Source: Paralichthys olivaceus (Eukaryota > Chordata > Actinopteri > Pleuronectiformes > Paralichthyidae). From it: a DNA stretch of 64,000 nucleotides. The translations under genes and the position numbers were made by a program. Where the stretch lies: NCBI RefSeq assembly GCF_024713975.1, contig NC_091099.1, forward strand, positions 15,543,501 through 15,607,500. The letters are read 5' to 3'. A model generated the notes under the pieces. The model did not search any database. It was not told the DNA's origin and was given only the letters and a program-made list of their open reading frames with translations. Below, one piece after another: positions 32,301 through 46,230 of the stretch (positions are counted from its first letter, which is position 1; each line of letters opens with the position of its first letter).

Positions 32301-34387
32301 CTTCTTTTTTTTTTTTTACTGTGAAATCTAAACAGTCCATGGGAAATGTGCAAAGATCTGGTTGGTTTTAAGCTCTAATGACAGATGCTTAATACTTTGA
32401 TTACTTCCTGTGTACAGTTTTACTCTTGGACAGCCACACTACGATATTTCCTTTCACCTCTTTGACCAACAGACGTTACTTAGTGGCTTAAAAAGCTGTG
32501 GTTTCACATTCTCAACACAGTTGGTTCTATAGAGAAAACAGCCATGAAGGAATTATGCACGTCTGTCTCATGGTAATTCCGCTCTATATCAATGATAGGG
32601 TTTGCACTGGGAAACTTTTAAGGGATATTGAAGAAATATATTTGTAGGAAAATCCAAAAAAGGAGAGGGAAGAGAGAAAAACCCAAGAGCTAAAAACTAC
32701 CACCTCACAACAAATTAAAGAACTACAGAGATCCTTGAAGCTACTAGGTAAGTGTCAAGTACAACAAAAACAAAATGATTAATCAAGTAAAAGCCCTGCC
32801 TTCAAAAGTTTAATTATCAAGCACAAACGATCACAGTCGACATAAAAGGAGACACAATCACAAAATAGAATAAAATTAAATGAAAATCATATAATGATCT
32901 GCCCAAGGACACAATACAATATATCATAAAAAACACAGTATTCTGCACTGGCTGCAGACATGACAGGGATGATTGGCTAATGCCCACATTTAAATTTACA
33001 GACGTGTGACCAGCAAATTGCTTCTAAAGCAAAGTAGGCAATATATAAGGCAAATTCATTTTACCTCTTTGTGAAGAATTCAACAGGGAAATGGTTCTTT
33101 AGTGGAACTGCTAATGACAAGGATCACAGCAGAACTGCAGAGTAAGATTACCAACCTCACACAATCCTCTCATGGTCCGTCACTGATCAAGAGAGTATGT
33201 GATGAAATAAAAGATATGTAGACTTATAGGTCTACTGAAAAGGATGTGAAGCAGCTTCTTTTTTTTGTGCTCTCAACAAAACCAAACTGCTCTGGTTCAG
33301 AACAAATTTTATTCTCTGGCTCAGCTGCACCAGCAGGATGTTTTCTGCCGGGCACCACAGTTAAACCCATGGGTCTGTCCACCAATAAAACACTGGCAGC
33401 CTTATTCACACTTTGTGCCGAGCAGTTTTCCAACCCCGGCCTCATATATCAGTGATTTTAACCCGTCTCCATCTTGTGCAGACTGTGGTCATTAGTTCTT
33501 GCTCTCTACAATCACCCCCAGGTGACTGATGTTATTCATACAGCACAGATTTACAGTACAGGTTAGTAGGGTAATCAATGGACCCACTGAAACTGTGGCC
33601 ATAAATCCAGCTGTACTGGGGTGTAAAAGGGACATGGAACCAAGGACGAGCAGTGGGGGACAGAGTTACATCACGGACGTCCACAAATCATCAGAGCACA
33701 CACTAGCTGGGTGCAGGGAATGGTTTCCAGTGTGGTGGACTAAGCTCTCCACTGTTCCATGAGGTGTATTCAATGGAATCCGTTATATAAAATAACTGTT
33801 TGTGTAAAAAAATACAAGACAAACTATGGTTTCATGAAAACATGTTCCACTGATACTGTCTGTTCAGTCAGTCCATCAACAACTATTTGATTGACTGTCA
33901 TGACATTTTAATGTGAGTGGCTAGGTCGTACACTAACTGGAGGGTCAGTGATTAACAGAATTCCGAGCCATTTCCAGCAATAAGAAGTGGTAAAGTTTGA
34001 GGCTTGCTGGTAAAGTGCTTTTCGAGGTGACAGGGGGGTGAGATTCTGATATTACTCATAAGTAACAGCAGTGACAGATGAGTTGACCTGCTGCTGAGAA
34101 GCAGCCGCCTCAAATTACTTTGTGGAGCTGGACGGTTGAAAGAAGTGACACCTGTTCACAGTGTCAACGCAAAACCTGCCATCAAACCTCCTGCAGCACC
34201 AGGAAGTAACTGAGCCAGAGTCAGTCAGATTCAGTTGAAACTAACTGGACATAATCTGCTCTAAAATCTTCTATCATCATCTTCTTTATTGCTTTTACTA
34301 TCTCAGGGTCTGAGAATGACAGCAGCGGCATCTCAGTATTATGGGCTGATTGACAAAAAACAGTTGATGTACATCTACTGGGTTGGT

Positions 34388-34408
34388 GGGGGGGGGGGGG
34401 GGGGGGGG
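34388..34408. repeat. Poly(G) run of 21
   Basis: A homopolymer of 21 G, 270 bp left of the foldback element. Such a tract can form G-quadruplex structures. Its exact length may be a sequencing estimate. Confidence 0.9.
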
Positions 34409-34679
34409 TGCTCAGATGACCTCATTGCTTTTAAACAATGATGAGTGTGTGGGTCTATGAAAGTGTCATCATCCAGCTGTTGTGTACGGGTGAAGGAAAA
34501 GAATGGAAAAAAAACTCTGGAATGATGATTATAATACTAAAGTGCTATACTATGCTTCAGACAGTGGAACAATTACTTCTGCTCCTTCACTGGATTTCTT
34601 AACAAAAGCCATTTTCCTTTGAGAACAGCACCAGGTACTTACAGCTTATTTGTGACAGGTTTATTTCTGGTGATAAATC

Positions 34680-35482
34680 TTAAAGGAGAAGTTCGTTTTT
34701 TTTCAACCTGGTCCTTATTTCCAGCACATGGTATGTAGATCTACTCACCCATAAAGCCTCTAAATGACGCATTATCTGCCGCGAAACTCTTTATTTACTA
34801 TGAATCGCCAGCACTAGTCCCCTGTGAGTCCAAGTTGCTTTGTTTACATCCCGGGCTTTCACTGGGATGACGTCACCGAGGCGCGCAGCAGCGATCAGCT
34901 GTGTTTGTTTACACGGAGTTTGCTGCTGCTAGTTTTGCGCAACATGGCAGAATACTTATCAGGTGCTTTACAGAACAGTATAGTTTTAAAGCAGCTGTGT
35001 CCTGGTGCTCGGGCGTATTCACCCGGTTAAAGGTGCTAAGCTAACGCTAGCTCCGAGGCTGCTCGTTAGCCCGCTGAAGTTAGCTAGCACCTGCTAAGTA
35101 TTCTGCCATGTTGCGCAAAACTAGCAGCGGCAAACTCCGTGTAAACAAACACAGCTGATCGTCAGCTGACCTGCGGCTGCGCGCCTCGGTGACGTCACCC
35201 CAGTGAAAGCCCGGGATGTAAAAAAAGCAACTTGGACTCACAGAGGACTCGTGCTGGCGATTCATAGTAAAAAAAAAGTGTTTCGCGGCAGATAATGCGT
35301 TATTTAGAGGCTGTATTGTGGATGCCCCAGTCACCTGCTTTGTATGGATATACACCGATCCTGTGTGGATTAAAAGCGTCCGAAGGACTCCAAGTTACTC
35401 CAAACCTTTATGGGTGAGTAGATCTACATACCATATGCTGGAAATAAGGATCAGGTTGGAAAAAAAAGAACTTCTCCTTTAA
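34680..35482. mobile_element. Foldback (long inverted repeat) MITE with TTAA target sites
   Basis: Two arms are reverse complements over hundreds of bases: left about 34,684-34,967, right about 35,086-35,478. Both tips read AGGAGAAGTTC going inwards, and TTAA directly flanks each (34,680-34,683 and 35,479-35,482). A TTAA duplication is the hallmark of piggyBac and Kolobok transposons. The right arm has about 95 extra bases (about 35,312-35,405) that are absent from the left arm. Each arm has a perfect CRE palindrome TGACGTCA (34,868-34,875 and 35,190-35,197). The central spacer of about 120 bp is rich in GCTAGC and GCTAAC. No transposase is encoded, and the open frames in the two arms are mirror images of each other. 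Confidence 0.85.
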
Positions 35483-36290
35483 CTCTGAGGATCAATGGTG
35501 AAATTGTCCTTTTGGTGAGAGTCCAGGTTGCACCAGCATTGACCACTATGTTTCTGAACTCTTCTTCTTCAGTCTTCAACAGATTTGCCGTTGAGCATAT
35601 TGAAATATTTCATCTGAATATTTCTTGTTGTGACCTCTCATGACCTAGACTTGTTGTCTGCTTCCTCCCTGAAATGTTTCTGTCGTACTTCAAGCTTTTT
35701 GGTTTGACTGCTTTTTTTGTACATTGGTCCAAGTTAGATAACACATTAGAGGATGGTTCAGAGGTTTCTCCTCTCTGGATCCTGTTTCTAATTGATTGAT
35801 TTGTTACATGTAAATGTCAAAATCCTTCGAGAGCTTGTTGTAATGCAGGGCCACAGTAATGAGCATAACTCCACTGCTGATAACTAAGAGAATGTTAATG
35901 ATTAAATCTGAATTCCTTTGGTTGTGATGAGCATAAGGTCATTATGATTCACTGTGAGTCAGTGTGTGCAGCCTCCCACACAGCCTGCAGGCCCTCGACC
36001 CTCCTGCTCCCTACACACACACACACATTCACACAATGTTGTACAGTAAAAGCTCAACAAGAACATCCCTCTCACAACTCCCCTGAATTCTGTTTATTGT
36101 TACATGTGTCACTACATCTGCTTTCAGGCAGCATTGCCCTGTCTCCTGCTGGTCAGTTTACTTCGTCAGTGTTTATGTTGAGAAATGCTATATTTATTCA
36201 GGTGTGTGACTTATAAAGGAAAGAGAAAGCCTGTGTGCCGAGTTGTCTTTGCTTGTGTTGCTCATTCAGGAGTGTGTTCAGAAGCACTAA

Positions 36291-36361
36291 CAGTCAACTC
36301 TCTTTCTAAACAGTCAACTCTCTTTCTAAACAGTCAACTCTATTTCTAAACAGTCAACTCT
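36291..36361. repeat. 20-bp minisatellite, about 3.5 units
   Basis: The unit CAGTCAACTCTCTTTCTAAA starts at 36,291, 36,311 and 36,331, and a partial fourth unit starts at 36,351. The third unit carries one change (TCTATTT). The near identity of the units points to recent tandem duplication. Confidence 0.95.
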
Positions 36362-36785
36362 GGAGACCGAGATGTACAAACACAAAACACCTGTTCTTGC
36401 TTAGTTTGTCACACTTGTTCTTAAGTCCTCAGTTTCATACTAAATATTACGACTGCAGAGTTACATACACTATGACGCGGCCTTGATTAAAAATTGTTAA
36501 ACCCTTGGTAACCCCTTTAAAATCCCTCATGAGCAACACTGTTGAGTCGTGACTCAGACTTTGAACATTGATGCAGGAGAAGGTGCAAAGCTCAGTGAGC
36601 AGAGGGAGTAACTTCAGTTCAAGGTCAGGAGTGATACAAAGAATTTTCTGCAATAGTTACAGAGAGACACTAATGACACATACAAGTATGAAAATGAGAT
36701 GTGTAATGTGAAGGGGATTGTTAGTGACATAGAGAAACACCAGACTCTGCAGATCCTCTCAGCTATGGTTAGTTGGTTGGTCGGT

Positions 36786-36836
36786 AAGTGAGTGAGTGAG
36801 TTAGTTAGTTAGTTAGTTACTTAGTTAGTTAGTTAG
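36786..36836. repeat. GTGA/GTTA tetranucleotide repeat
   Basis: A run of GTGA units passes into GTTA (TTAG) units with one TTAC interruption. Confidence 0.9.
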
Positions 36837-37420
36837 CCAATCATAAACTGAAACCTTGATTGATTGACAGTAAAGAGCTGGGGTAGCGGCTTCTGCAAAA
36901 GTGTAGTACCAGCAGCCATAGCTGTGTCTCTACCTTGAACTGTACTGGTGTCACTGGTGATGGTATCATGGAAAAGTTGTAGTCGAATTGGTGAATGATT
37001 TAATTTGCTATCGAGGTTGCAATCAGGTCATGGCCTTATTGACTTCAGAGAGGTTGGGTGTGGGGGATTAATTTGGCAGCTATATTAGTTTCACAAGTTA
37101 TTTTTGTAATGTGACAGGGAGAAGTTACAGTCAGAGCATTTGAACTTCTCTCAGCTCATTGTTTGGGTTCAGCTCAGGTCTTGCTGTTCTCATGAGGCTG
37201 TTACACGTCCAGTGCCAAGCAGCGGACAGACCACAATGGCAACTTGCTGATGAACATTGTGGAGTATATTTTATTTTCCATATTGGGACAGATATTTTTG
37301 GAGAGATTTTCCTTTAGGAGTTGGTGGAAACAGCAAAAAAAATATCCTACTGGTTCATCAGGTCGACAGACCATAGACTGTAAAGATGGACAATATGGTG
37401 GCTCCCAAAAGTGAAGTCAA

Positions 37421-37421
37421 A

Positions 37422-37453
<32 letters not shown>

Positions 37454-37468
37454 TGATAGACAGACGGA
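37421..37468. repeat. GATA/GACA tetranucleotide repeat
   Basis: AGATAGATAGACAGACAGAC and further GACA units end in a short GA run. GATA/GACA tracts are common simple repeats in vertebrates. Confidence 0.9.
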
Positions 37469-38853
37469 GAGAGAGACACATTTTTTGTATTTTTGACTAT
37501 ATTTCTCATTACACTCTTGTTTATTTCAGTAAATAATCAGGTCTGTTACTTTGGAGAAATGTTGTGTGTTTCTCATCTGTTTTCTAACAACATAAACATA
37601 TCCCGCTGCAGCTTCAGATACAGTACAAACCATGAATGGATGGATCACACACAAACCATCAGTTTTGAGTCCTGTGTTTACAGCTCACCATATGGTTCTA
37701 GTTAAAGTGAGCACTGACCTGCTGAGAAACGTATCTGAGAGACCACCTAGTGATGATGCAATTACCCAAGACAGGATGTGCAGTAGAGGGGATCATAGCC
37801 CACGGGACTCTCTCCCTCACTGCAGTAATGTGATCATCCAACTGAAGTCATCAGAGTGAGCTCTAGCTACTGCACCCAGACTCTCACAGTCTGGGAATGC
37901 AACAGAAAAAGAGTCATTACCATACTCATTTAACATTCACCACATCTGTTCTGTAAATTTTCATATCCAAGCCTCACTGTAAAATCCTGGACCACTTTTC
38001 TTCAGGCTAATCACAAACATATTCTTTGGCCTAAATTACAATATATTGATTCTTTTGTTTCTTTTAGCATCTCTCTTTTTTATATATTGATCAACTGTTG
38101 ATTTGCTTATTGTGAAACACTAACTTATTATGCTTATTTTCTTTTGCCAGTGTAAATGATGGTGCTGTAGGACTGTCAGTGATCAGGTTTAATCAAACGT
38201 GAACTTGTAAGATTTGATGGGAATGAATTCAGGCAGGGATCGAATACTTATTATAAGTCTTGTTTGTGTAATGTAAATATCATTGTATAACATTGAAATT
38301 AACACATTCCAGCAATATTACACAGTAAATGTTGAAATACTACTGTTTCAATTTTTTGGAGACCTTGTAAGACTTATTTATTTCCTGCCAGGAATTTGTC
38401 TTGTCGAAGAGCTTGTTATATGTGACTGACATGAACTAAATCAAACTTCTATAAATAAATCAGAAAAAGTTTCTGGTGGTAAAAACTCAGTACCAAATAA
38501 AATAAAATCTAATTGAGCTATTGATTATATGATCAAGACATTGCTACTAAAATGATTAAGAGCCTCTAATAAAGGACAGCCACATAGGTTAGTAAACTAC
38601 TGATAAATCCAGCAAAATAATTTGATTAAAACAGATTTGAGGTCTGGATGAAAATAACACAATATTAATCTTGCACATATGAGTCAAAATGTCCATTTAT
38701 GATCTAAATCCTGCTTCAACATTATAGATTGTGAAAATACATATTCCTGCATATTGTATCATCTCTGCTCACATAGAGGAATTAGGGTAATAAGAGTATG
38801 AATAAACTTCTTACTCCTACTGGAGAACAGTCTGCACTGACACTGTGTGGCTG

Positions 38854-38860
38854 TATAATA
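38854..38860 (+). promoter_or_regulatory. fibin: Possible TATA box of fibin
   Basis: TATAATA lies about 155 bases before the fibin start codon, just before the sequence becomes GC-rich. The spacing would give a 5' UTR of about 120-130 nt. This is inferred from position only. Confidence 0.35.
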
Positions 38861-39011
38861 ACTGGGGGCCACCAGGGGCCCTCTCCACTTAAACAGGCGG
38901 TCTGTGCCTTTTAGGTGACGGGGAGTTGTGTAACATGAGTCGGGATGAAAACTGTGCGCTGGCTCCGGCTGCCAGTGCAGATGCTGGTCGCCAAAGAGAG
39001 AGAGGAGGTGC

Positions 39012-39641
39012 ATGATGGTTCCCGTCCCACTGCTGCTCCTAATAGTCGCATCTGTGCCATGCTGCTCCGCAGTGTACACCGGGCCCCTGCAGCCGGAGAT
39101 CACCAATGGCACTTTCCATCACTTCTTCGTGCCGGACGGGGACTACGAGGAGACCGAGGACCCGGAGGAGTGCCAGATGCTCTTTAAGTTCTCGGACGTG
39201 TATCCTTGCGGGGCCAACGAGGAGCGGGACTCGGTGGTGCGGGACGACTTCGTCATCGCCAAGATGCAGGCGGAGGACGCGGCGCGGCTGCTGGAGGGCA
39301 TCGGACGCGCCGTGGCGCACGACCTGGACGGAGAGGACAGCTATGGCAAGTTCCTGCAGCGGGAAATCGCCCAGATCGGCGAGGCGTTCTCCAGCGTGGA
39401 CAAGTCCCTGCTGGAGCTGGAGGTGAAATTCAAGCAGAGCCAGGAGACGGAGCTGAGAGAGGAGCAGCAGCTGAACGGATACGTGGTGAAGCAAGTGAGC
39501 GACATCAGGGACGCGCTGAGGGCAACCACGGGCATCTCTGTGGGACTGAAGGATAAACAAGAGCTGCTGTCTCTCATCATCCGCAGCCACGGCACCAGAC
39601 TGAGCCGCCTCAAGACTGAGTACCTTAACTTTGGATCATAG
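39012..39641 (+). CDS. fibin: Fin bud initiation factor homolog (secreted)
   Basis: Family knowledge: Fibin is a small secreted protein first described in zebrafish as needed for pectoral fin bud initiation. It acts downstream of retinoic acid and Wnt signals and upstream of tbx5. The 209-codon frame is one exon, as in other vertebrates, and human FIBIN has 211 aa. It starts MM, and the second Met is an equally good start. Residues 2-21 form a signal peptide with a VPLLLLIVAS core and likely cleavage near CCSA-VY. Conserved blocks include TNGTFHHFFVPDGDYEE (with an N-glycosylation site), DLDGEDSYGKFLQREI, SSVDKSLLELEVKFKQ and the C-terminal SHGTRLSRLKTEYL. The middle and C-terminal parts are acidic and helical. 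The coding DNA is strongly GC- and CpG-rich against AT-rich flanks. Polyadenylation signals lie at 39,934, 40,010 and 40,251. Confidence 0.95.
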   Translation: MMVPVPLLLLIVASVPCCSAVYTGPLQPEITNGTFHHFFVPDGDYEETEDPEECQMLFKFSDVYPCGANEERDSVVRDDFVIAKMQAEDAARLLEGIGRAVAHDLDGEDSYGKFLQREIAQIGEAFSSVDKSLLELEVKFKQSQETELREEQQLNGYVVKQVSDIRDALRATTGISVGLKDKQELLSLIIRSHGTRLSRLKTEYLNFGS

Positions 39642-39933
39642 AGGAGTTCTAGCAGTTTAATGTGTGTGACTGAGTGTGTGTTTGTGTGTGTTTGTATGCA
39701 TGTGCAGGACACTCCAGTTCAACAAACAACTGGAAAGTTAGTTGTGGCCTATCAATATTCTTCCTATAAGTATTTGAATCTCTCTGACCTCCTGATACCT
39801 GCCAGTCCTCTAACAGAAACATCAACACGTTCCTCTGGCTCAGGGAGGAAGAAAGAAACTGTGAACATAAATTACTTTTACAAGGAAACCTCTGTGCCTC
39901 TTAGGAAACTTTTGATTCAGCAGAAAGTATGAA

Positions 39934-39939
39934 AATAAA
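39934..39939 (+). terminator. fibin: Likely fibin polyadenylation signal (proximal)
   Basis: AATAAA lies 293 bases after the fibin stop codon. Further AATAAA hexamers at 40,010-40,015 and 40,251-40,256 may be used as alternatives. Confidence 0.45.
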
Positions 39940-40256
39940 AGTCTTCCCAGTTCCTGTTGGGGTTTTTCTTCTCTGGCATCTGGAGCCAACTTTCTGTCTC
40001 TGTGGTTTTAATAAAATAGGTTGTGTAAAATTCTGGGTAATTTCCATTTAAATAAATACTTAATTTTTGATCACATATGGTAACTTTCCCTTTTTCTTTT
40101 GAGCAAGAAAAAATGTTCATATCTTTTTCTCCACTAAATCAATAATTTAGTTTTTCGTGTCAAATTGACATGTTTTCTGTGGCATGTTTGTCCTTCGTCA
40201 TGTGGTGTTGTACTGTAAAAACCACCTTCATGCTTGAAGCTCTGGGTTTAAATAAA

Positions 40257-43200
40257 CATTTTTTTTAAACTCTGAAATCTAAACTTTGGATTATCTGCAG
40301 TGGAAAGTGACCCTCCCTCCCTGTCCTGGCTCTGTGTCACTATGTTTATTGTCAGCACTTACAAGTGGCAGACGTGACCGTCCCTTCAAGTGGCTGTGCG
40401 TAATTGGCGTCTGAAGTCTGTCATTGCCTCCCACTGTCATCTGGAAGTCATCTATACTCCAGTATGAAATATGTTTGTCCAAAGGCAGCAACGGTTGTTG
40501 CTGTGTATTCCTTTGTCTGTCACCATCCATCCAGTTCGTGGTTCGACGCAAGATGCTTTTATGTCAAGTCATTTTTCTAGAAATAGACTTACAGCTTGTT
40601 TAAATCTCTATCAAAATTCCCTGGTTTTGTGTTGACATATAAAATCTTATTTCAGTCGCACTGTTTACGGAAGGAAAGCAGTTCTGGAATCCTGCCAGAC
40701 ATTAACTGTGTCCTTGAAGGGAAGAAAACAACTACTGTTGTGTTTTTCATTTCTTGAACTCAATATTTTTGAACTCCTGTAGTCATTGTTTTATTTCTGT
40801 TTTCAAATGCTCTTATTTTAACCAGCGTCTGCATCAACCACAAAGTAGTCGCCATATTGTGCCAACTTTTTACAGAGATAATGTCCCTGCAGATGTGAGG
40901 GAGCCAGATGGGCAGCCATGGGCGCAACTGGGTGTGATTTCCTCTGTCTGGTTTTCCTCACAGTCCAGCTTCCCCCGGGGGACCCCCTTTTAAAAACAGC
41001 TCTCTGCAGCTCGGCACAGTGCTGAGCTCCATGTGCAGGGAAGCCCTATATGTCTATATGGCTCTTAATTTCCAGGGGCACTGCTCGGGGCTCAGAAGGT
41101 TAGATTACAAGATACTGGTTAAAATTTCCACTGTGTAAGTGAAGGTTGAGCAGGTCATGAAAGCTTTCATAAACAACCTATCATACTCCGTTTGTCTTTC
41201 TTGGCCCAAAGTTATTAATTCCACCTTTTTTTTCCCCCAACAAAAACACTTTTTCTATAGATTCTCAGCTCCCTGATTCTTGAAGTAGAAAACCCAGAGT
41301 GTCCCCCTTCTATTAGAAGAATGTATTCTCTTCTCTGACATTTCTTGAGGACAAACAAAGAAAGGTCAGGAATGCAGAGCAGAGTTGACCTGAGAACACA
41401 GTGATCCATCTCAGAGCTGAACACAAAGCCCCTAAACCACATGTCTCCGTTCTGCTGTTATTATTGGACAGAGCATGGAGAAGACTTAAACTACTGAGAG
41501 GCCCACAATAATTATCATTGCAATGTATGTTATGCTACATCTACGACCATTACCAACATTATTAACATCAGTCATATCTGACACAAAAACGTTTTCAATT
41601 CTGTTTCTTTGTGACAAGACAGAGGCTGGTCGTTATTTGTACTTTATTGAGAATAATGTGTCAATCATTGAATCAATGACTGTGAGTGTCTTCATCTGAA
41701 GACTGAAGCTGTTTTTTCTCCAGCTTTCAAGTACATTTCAATGGAACGATGAAAACCTCCACTGAACAAAGTCCATTCTCTTATAAAGACCATGACATTG
41801 TGCTGAAAGCTGTGTTTAGTACAGGACTACTACAGTACTTGACTTAAGACTTGTGCTTGTCTTGCTCGTTTGAAGACCAAGGCTGAACTGTCTCAACTGA
41901 ATGTTCCTCATAAAACTAAACCAAATGTAACAGTTGAACAGACACTCCACTGTCTATGAGAAAGAATTACATCCACTTCCTTCCTCATGAAGGCGATGAG
42001 TGGTGAAACTGGTAATATCCCAACTTATAAACAGAAACTAAGATGAGGCCTTTGTCCTCTTTGATTCCAACCCCTTGAGTGTTTGTTGGCTTCTGCCACG
42101 TGTCTTTTGAATAGACTTCAATCTAAGGAGCATTATCTAACCTAACCCACCTATTAATGAGGGACACTCTGTGTTAAACAACTGATATGAAGGTTAATGA
42201 ATAATCTTTGAGATAAATTTGTTAGTGTCGCGATGAAGTAAAAATTTGGCCAATTGTCATTTAAAATATTGAAGGTACTTTAATGTGCCAATATATCTGA
42301 TTTAAAAGCTGGATGTAGGATTTTTTAACAAGATTATGTATTATTACGACAGTAGTTATGCAGTCAACATTCTGCCATCTCTCTAAATTAAAGAAAATGA
42401 ATGAACCATACATCCATAACATTTACAGTTTAACATATTTCAGTGCAGCAGATGGATGAATGGATGGAGGGAGTACTGTGCAAACTGTACTTTAAGTGCA
42501 AATAATCTTATTGTGAATAACTTAAGTAGTGTTCAATCATTTTATTGTGTTGTGTGTTATAATTACTTGTGAAAACACAGTCTCCAGTGGCCAATATGGT
42601 TTAGCAACGAAGATTTAATTCAAGGCTGCAGCTGCATATAATCAGTCCATGAAGATAATAAAAATAATTTGAGTGGAACAATAGTAAAGACAAGATGCCG
42701 AGGATTGAGGAAACCTCTGGGAATGAATGAAGCCAGAGTTGGAATTAGGTGTCAGACGATTTAATTTGTCATCAATGTTGTGGGAAGGTTATTCACGGTG
42801 GCATTTTGTCAATGGAAAACAAACAGTTTGATAATTCAGTGAAGTTGTGCAGCTGTTGTCAGCATGTTTAAAGTTGATCTGAAAAGCTTTTCATGTAGTT
42901 ATCTGGATTTCCTTGTATGGATCACTCATGTTTATAAAATTAGGTTTTACTTCAGCAGCAGACTGTTACTTTCTTTGTTCTAGTTTATTTGTCTTTTGTT
43001 GTTCGTTTCGGTCAGTCTTTGGCCGCTGACATTTGCAAATTTAAATGTTCAGAAGTGGTTGCATAAAACTGATGCTTGCAACACTGTCATAAATACAAAC
43101 AGCTGCTGTTTTAAACATGATGGAAGACACATTTTGACTCCAAGCAGGGCTCTGCTGACGGAATAATAAACTTGTGTAATCAGGCAGGAGGAGATACCAT

Positions 43201-43878
43201 TACAAGGAAGTTTATATGATGCCTGTTCAGTTTGTTACACCAGAAAAAAACTTGTTTTGCATGACTGTTTTATTTTTCAAAAATATTTTGATGGGGGTCA
43301 GACCTCAAGAACAACAAAACATTTCCCTCAAACACAGTTTGGTCTTAATGCTCATATTTTTCCTTGAATAAACACAAATGCATCTGCATACATACAGTTT
43401 AAAAAGTACATGTACATATCTTGTTTTGAATGGGTACATAATGATACACAGTTGCCCTTTGAAATGTGACAATACACATCCATCGTCAATACAGATTTTA
43501 AAGTTGTGCTATGGGTCTTCTGCCAGTGTTTTCTTTTTCTGTTTTTTTTCTTTTCTTCTCAAACTAGCAGATTTAACAGGAAGAAAAATGTGTATATCTA
43601 TTCTTCTCTTCAAGAGCAAGCAATAACAATGAACAGTTCATTCATGAAGAGGGACGGAAAAAAAGCACCAGAGGACCTGAAATCGTCTTCAGTCAGTCAA
43701 ATGTCACCTCTTTATTTTTCATTTTCATGAGAGCAAGAGCCAGAGTCCTGTGCTTTCTCTGTGTCAAAGCCGTGTGAAGGCTCCCACTTCTCTGAGTCCC
43801 TGGGTGAAACTGTCTCTGGAACAGGGCTCGTCACTGTTTCAGGATGAGACAGGTGTCTGTTAGATGTGCGGCGGCCTG
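40257..43878. other. Intergenic stretch between fibin and tmem178b
   Basis: No exon, RNA gene or clear mobile element was recognised between the last fibin polyadenylation candidate and the tmem178b stop codon. The sequence is AT-rich and mostly unique. The last part should contain the 3' UTR of the leftward-transcribed tmem178b gene. Confidence 0.5.
43711..43716 (-). terminator. tmem178b: Possible tmem178b polyadenylation signal
   Basis: TTTATT on the plus strand reads AATAAA on the minus strand, about 165 bases after the tmem178b stop codon. A more distal site is possible. Confidence 0.35.
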
Positions 43879-45469
<1,591 letters not shown>

Positions 45470-46194
45470 GTTCCATGCGTGTGTCTCGGTTGCCGCGATA
45501 ATTCCACGGGACAGCAGGACTCCCGCTCCCGGCTGCTGCTGTCAGTGTCTGAGCTGCGGAGGAGATTGAGCAGTACGAGGAAATCTGAAGCGCAGATGAA
45601 TCAGCGGAACCCTCATTTCTCTGATGTGTCGACCATCGCTGAAAAAGAGCCAAAATTCTGAGGCTGGGGGGATAAATAAATAAATGTGAGCCTGGGTTTG
45701 CTATTTTGGTTGTCTCCTCTGTGCGCCTCTGAACTCAGTCTAGCCTAGATACTGGCCAGTCCAGCATTTCTCTTTCCAGTAGATGGAGACAGAGTAAATA
45801 TTTGAAAGCACAACAAGCCTCGTGCCTGCACCTACACTGTAGATCATGATGTGCAGGGAGAGCTGCCAAAGTTTGACAGAGTCTGTCAACACATAAGAGC
45901 ATCCCCTGACTCACCCCAGCTGCTGTTATTGTGTTGTGAATAAAACTAAGAGCCTCGTTTTTCTCTGCATGGAGCAGGAAACTGCTTCATCACACACACA
46001 CAAACACGTATATATATTCCCTTCTTTCTACCCCAACAGGCCAAACATGTCACAATTATGACCACACAGTCAATTGTTTAGAAGTTTATCAGCGCTGCTA
46101 TCATTAATGACATCATTACATCTTCAAATATCACTCCTCTTGTTATTTTCATGGTATCCAGTCTGATGGAGCTTAAATATGATTGTTACTGTTT

Positions 46195-46197
<3 letters not shown>

Positions 46198-46228
<31 letters not shown>
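46198..46228. repeat. Poly(C) run of 31
   Basis: A homopolymer of 31 C, directly followed by the repeat at 46,229. Its exact length is prone to sequencing or assembly error. Confidence 0.9.

Positions 46229-46230
<2 letters not shown>

Larger units (their letters stand above)
29349..39011. other. Gene-poor stretch between ano3 and fibin
   Basis: I see no exon of any recognisable gene over nearly 10 kb. In mammals SLC5A12 lies between ANO3 and FIBIN, and no sodium/solute symporter exon was recognised here. The stretch holds a foldback element (34,680-35,482), a 21-base G run, a 20-bp minisatellite, a TTAG-type repeat and a GACA-type repeat, all listed separately. The remainder is AT-rich unique sequence. 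Confidence 0.6.

Noticed and set aside
33224-33762. Cluster of short open frames between ano3 and fibin that might be slc5a12 exons
   Set aside because: The translations lack hydrophobic segments or symporter motifs, and no consistent splice phases were found.
34824-35355. Two similar open frames on opposite strands
   Set aside because: They are mirror translations of the two arms of the foldback element and not genes.
39039-39590. 183-codon open frame antisense to fibin
   Set aside because: It is a shadow of the GC-rich fibin coding sequence on the other strand.
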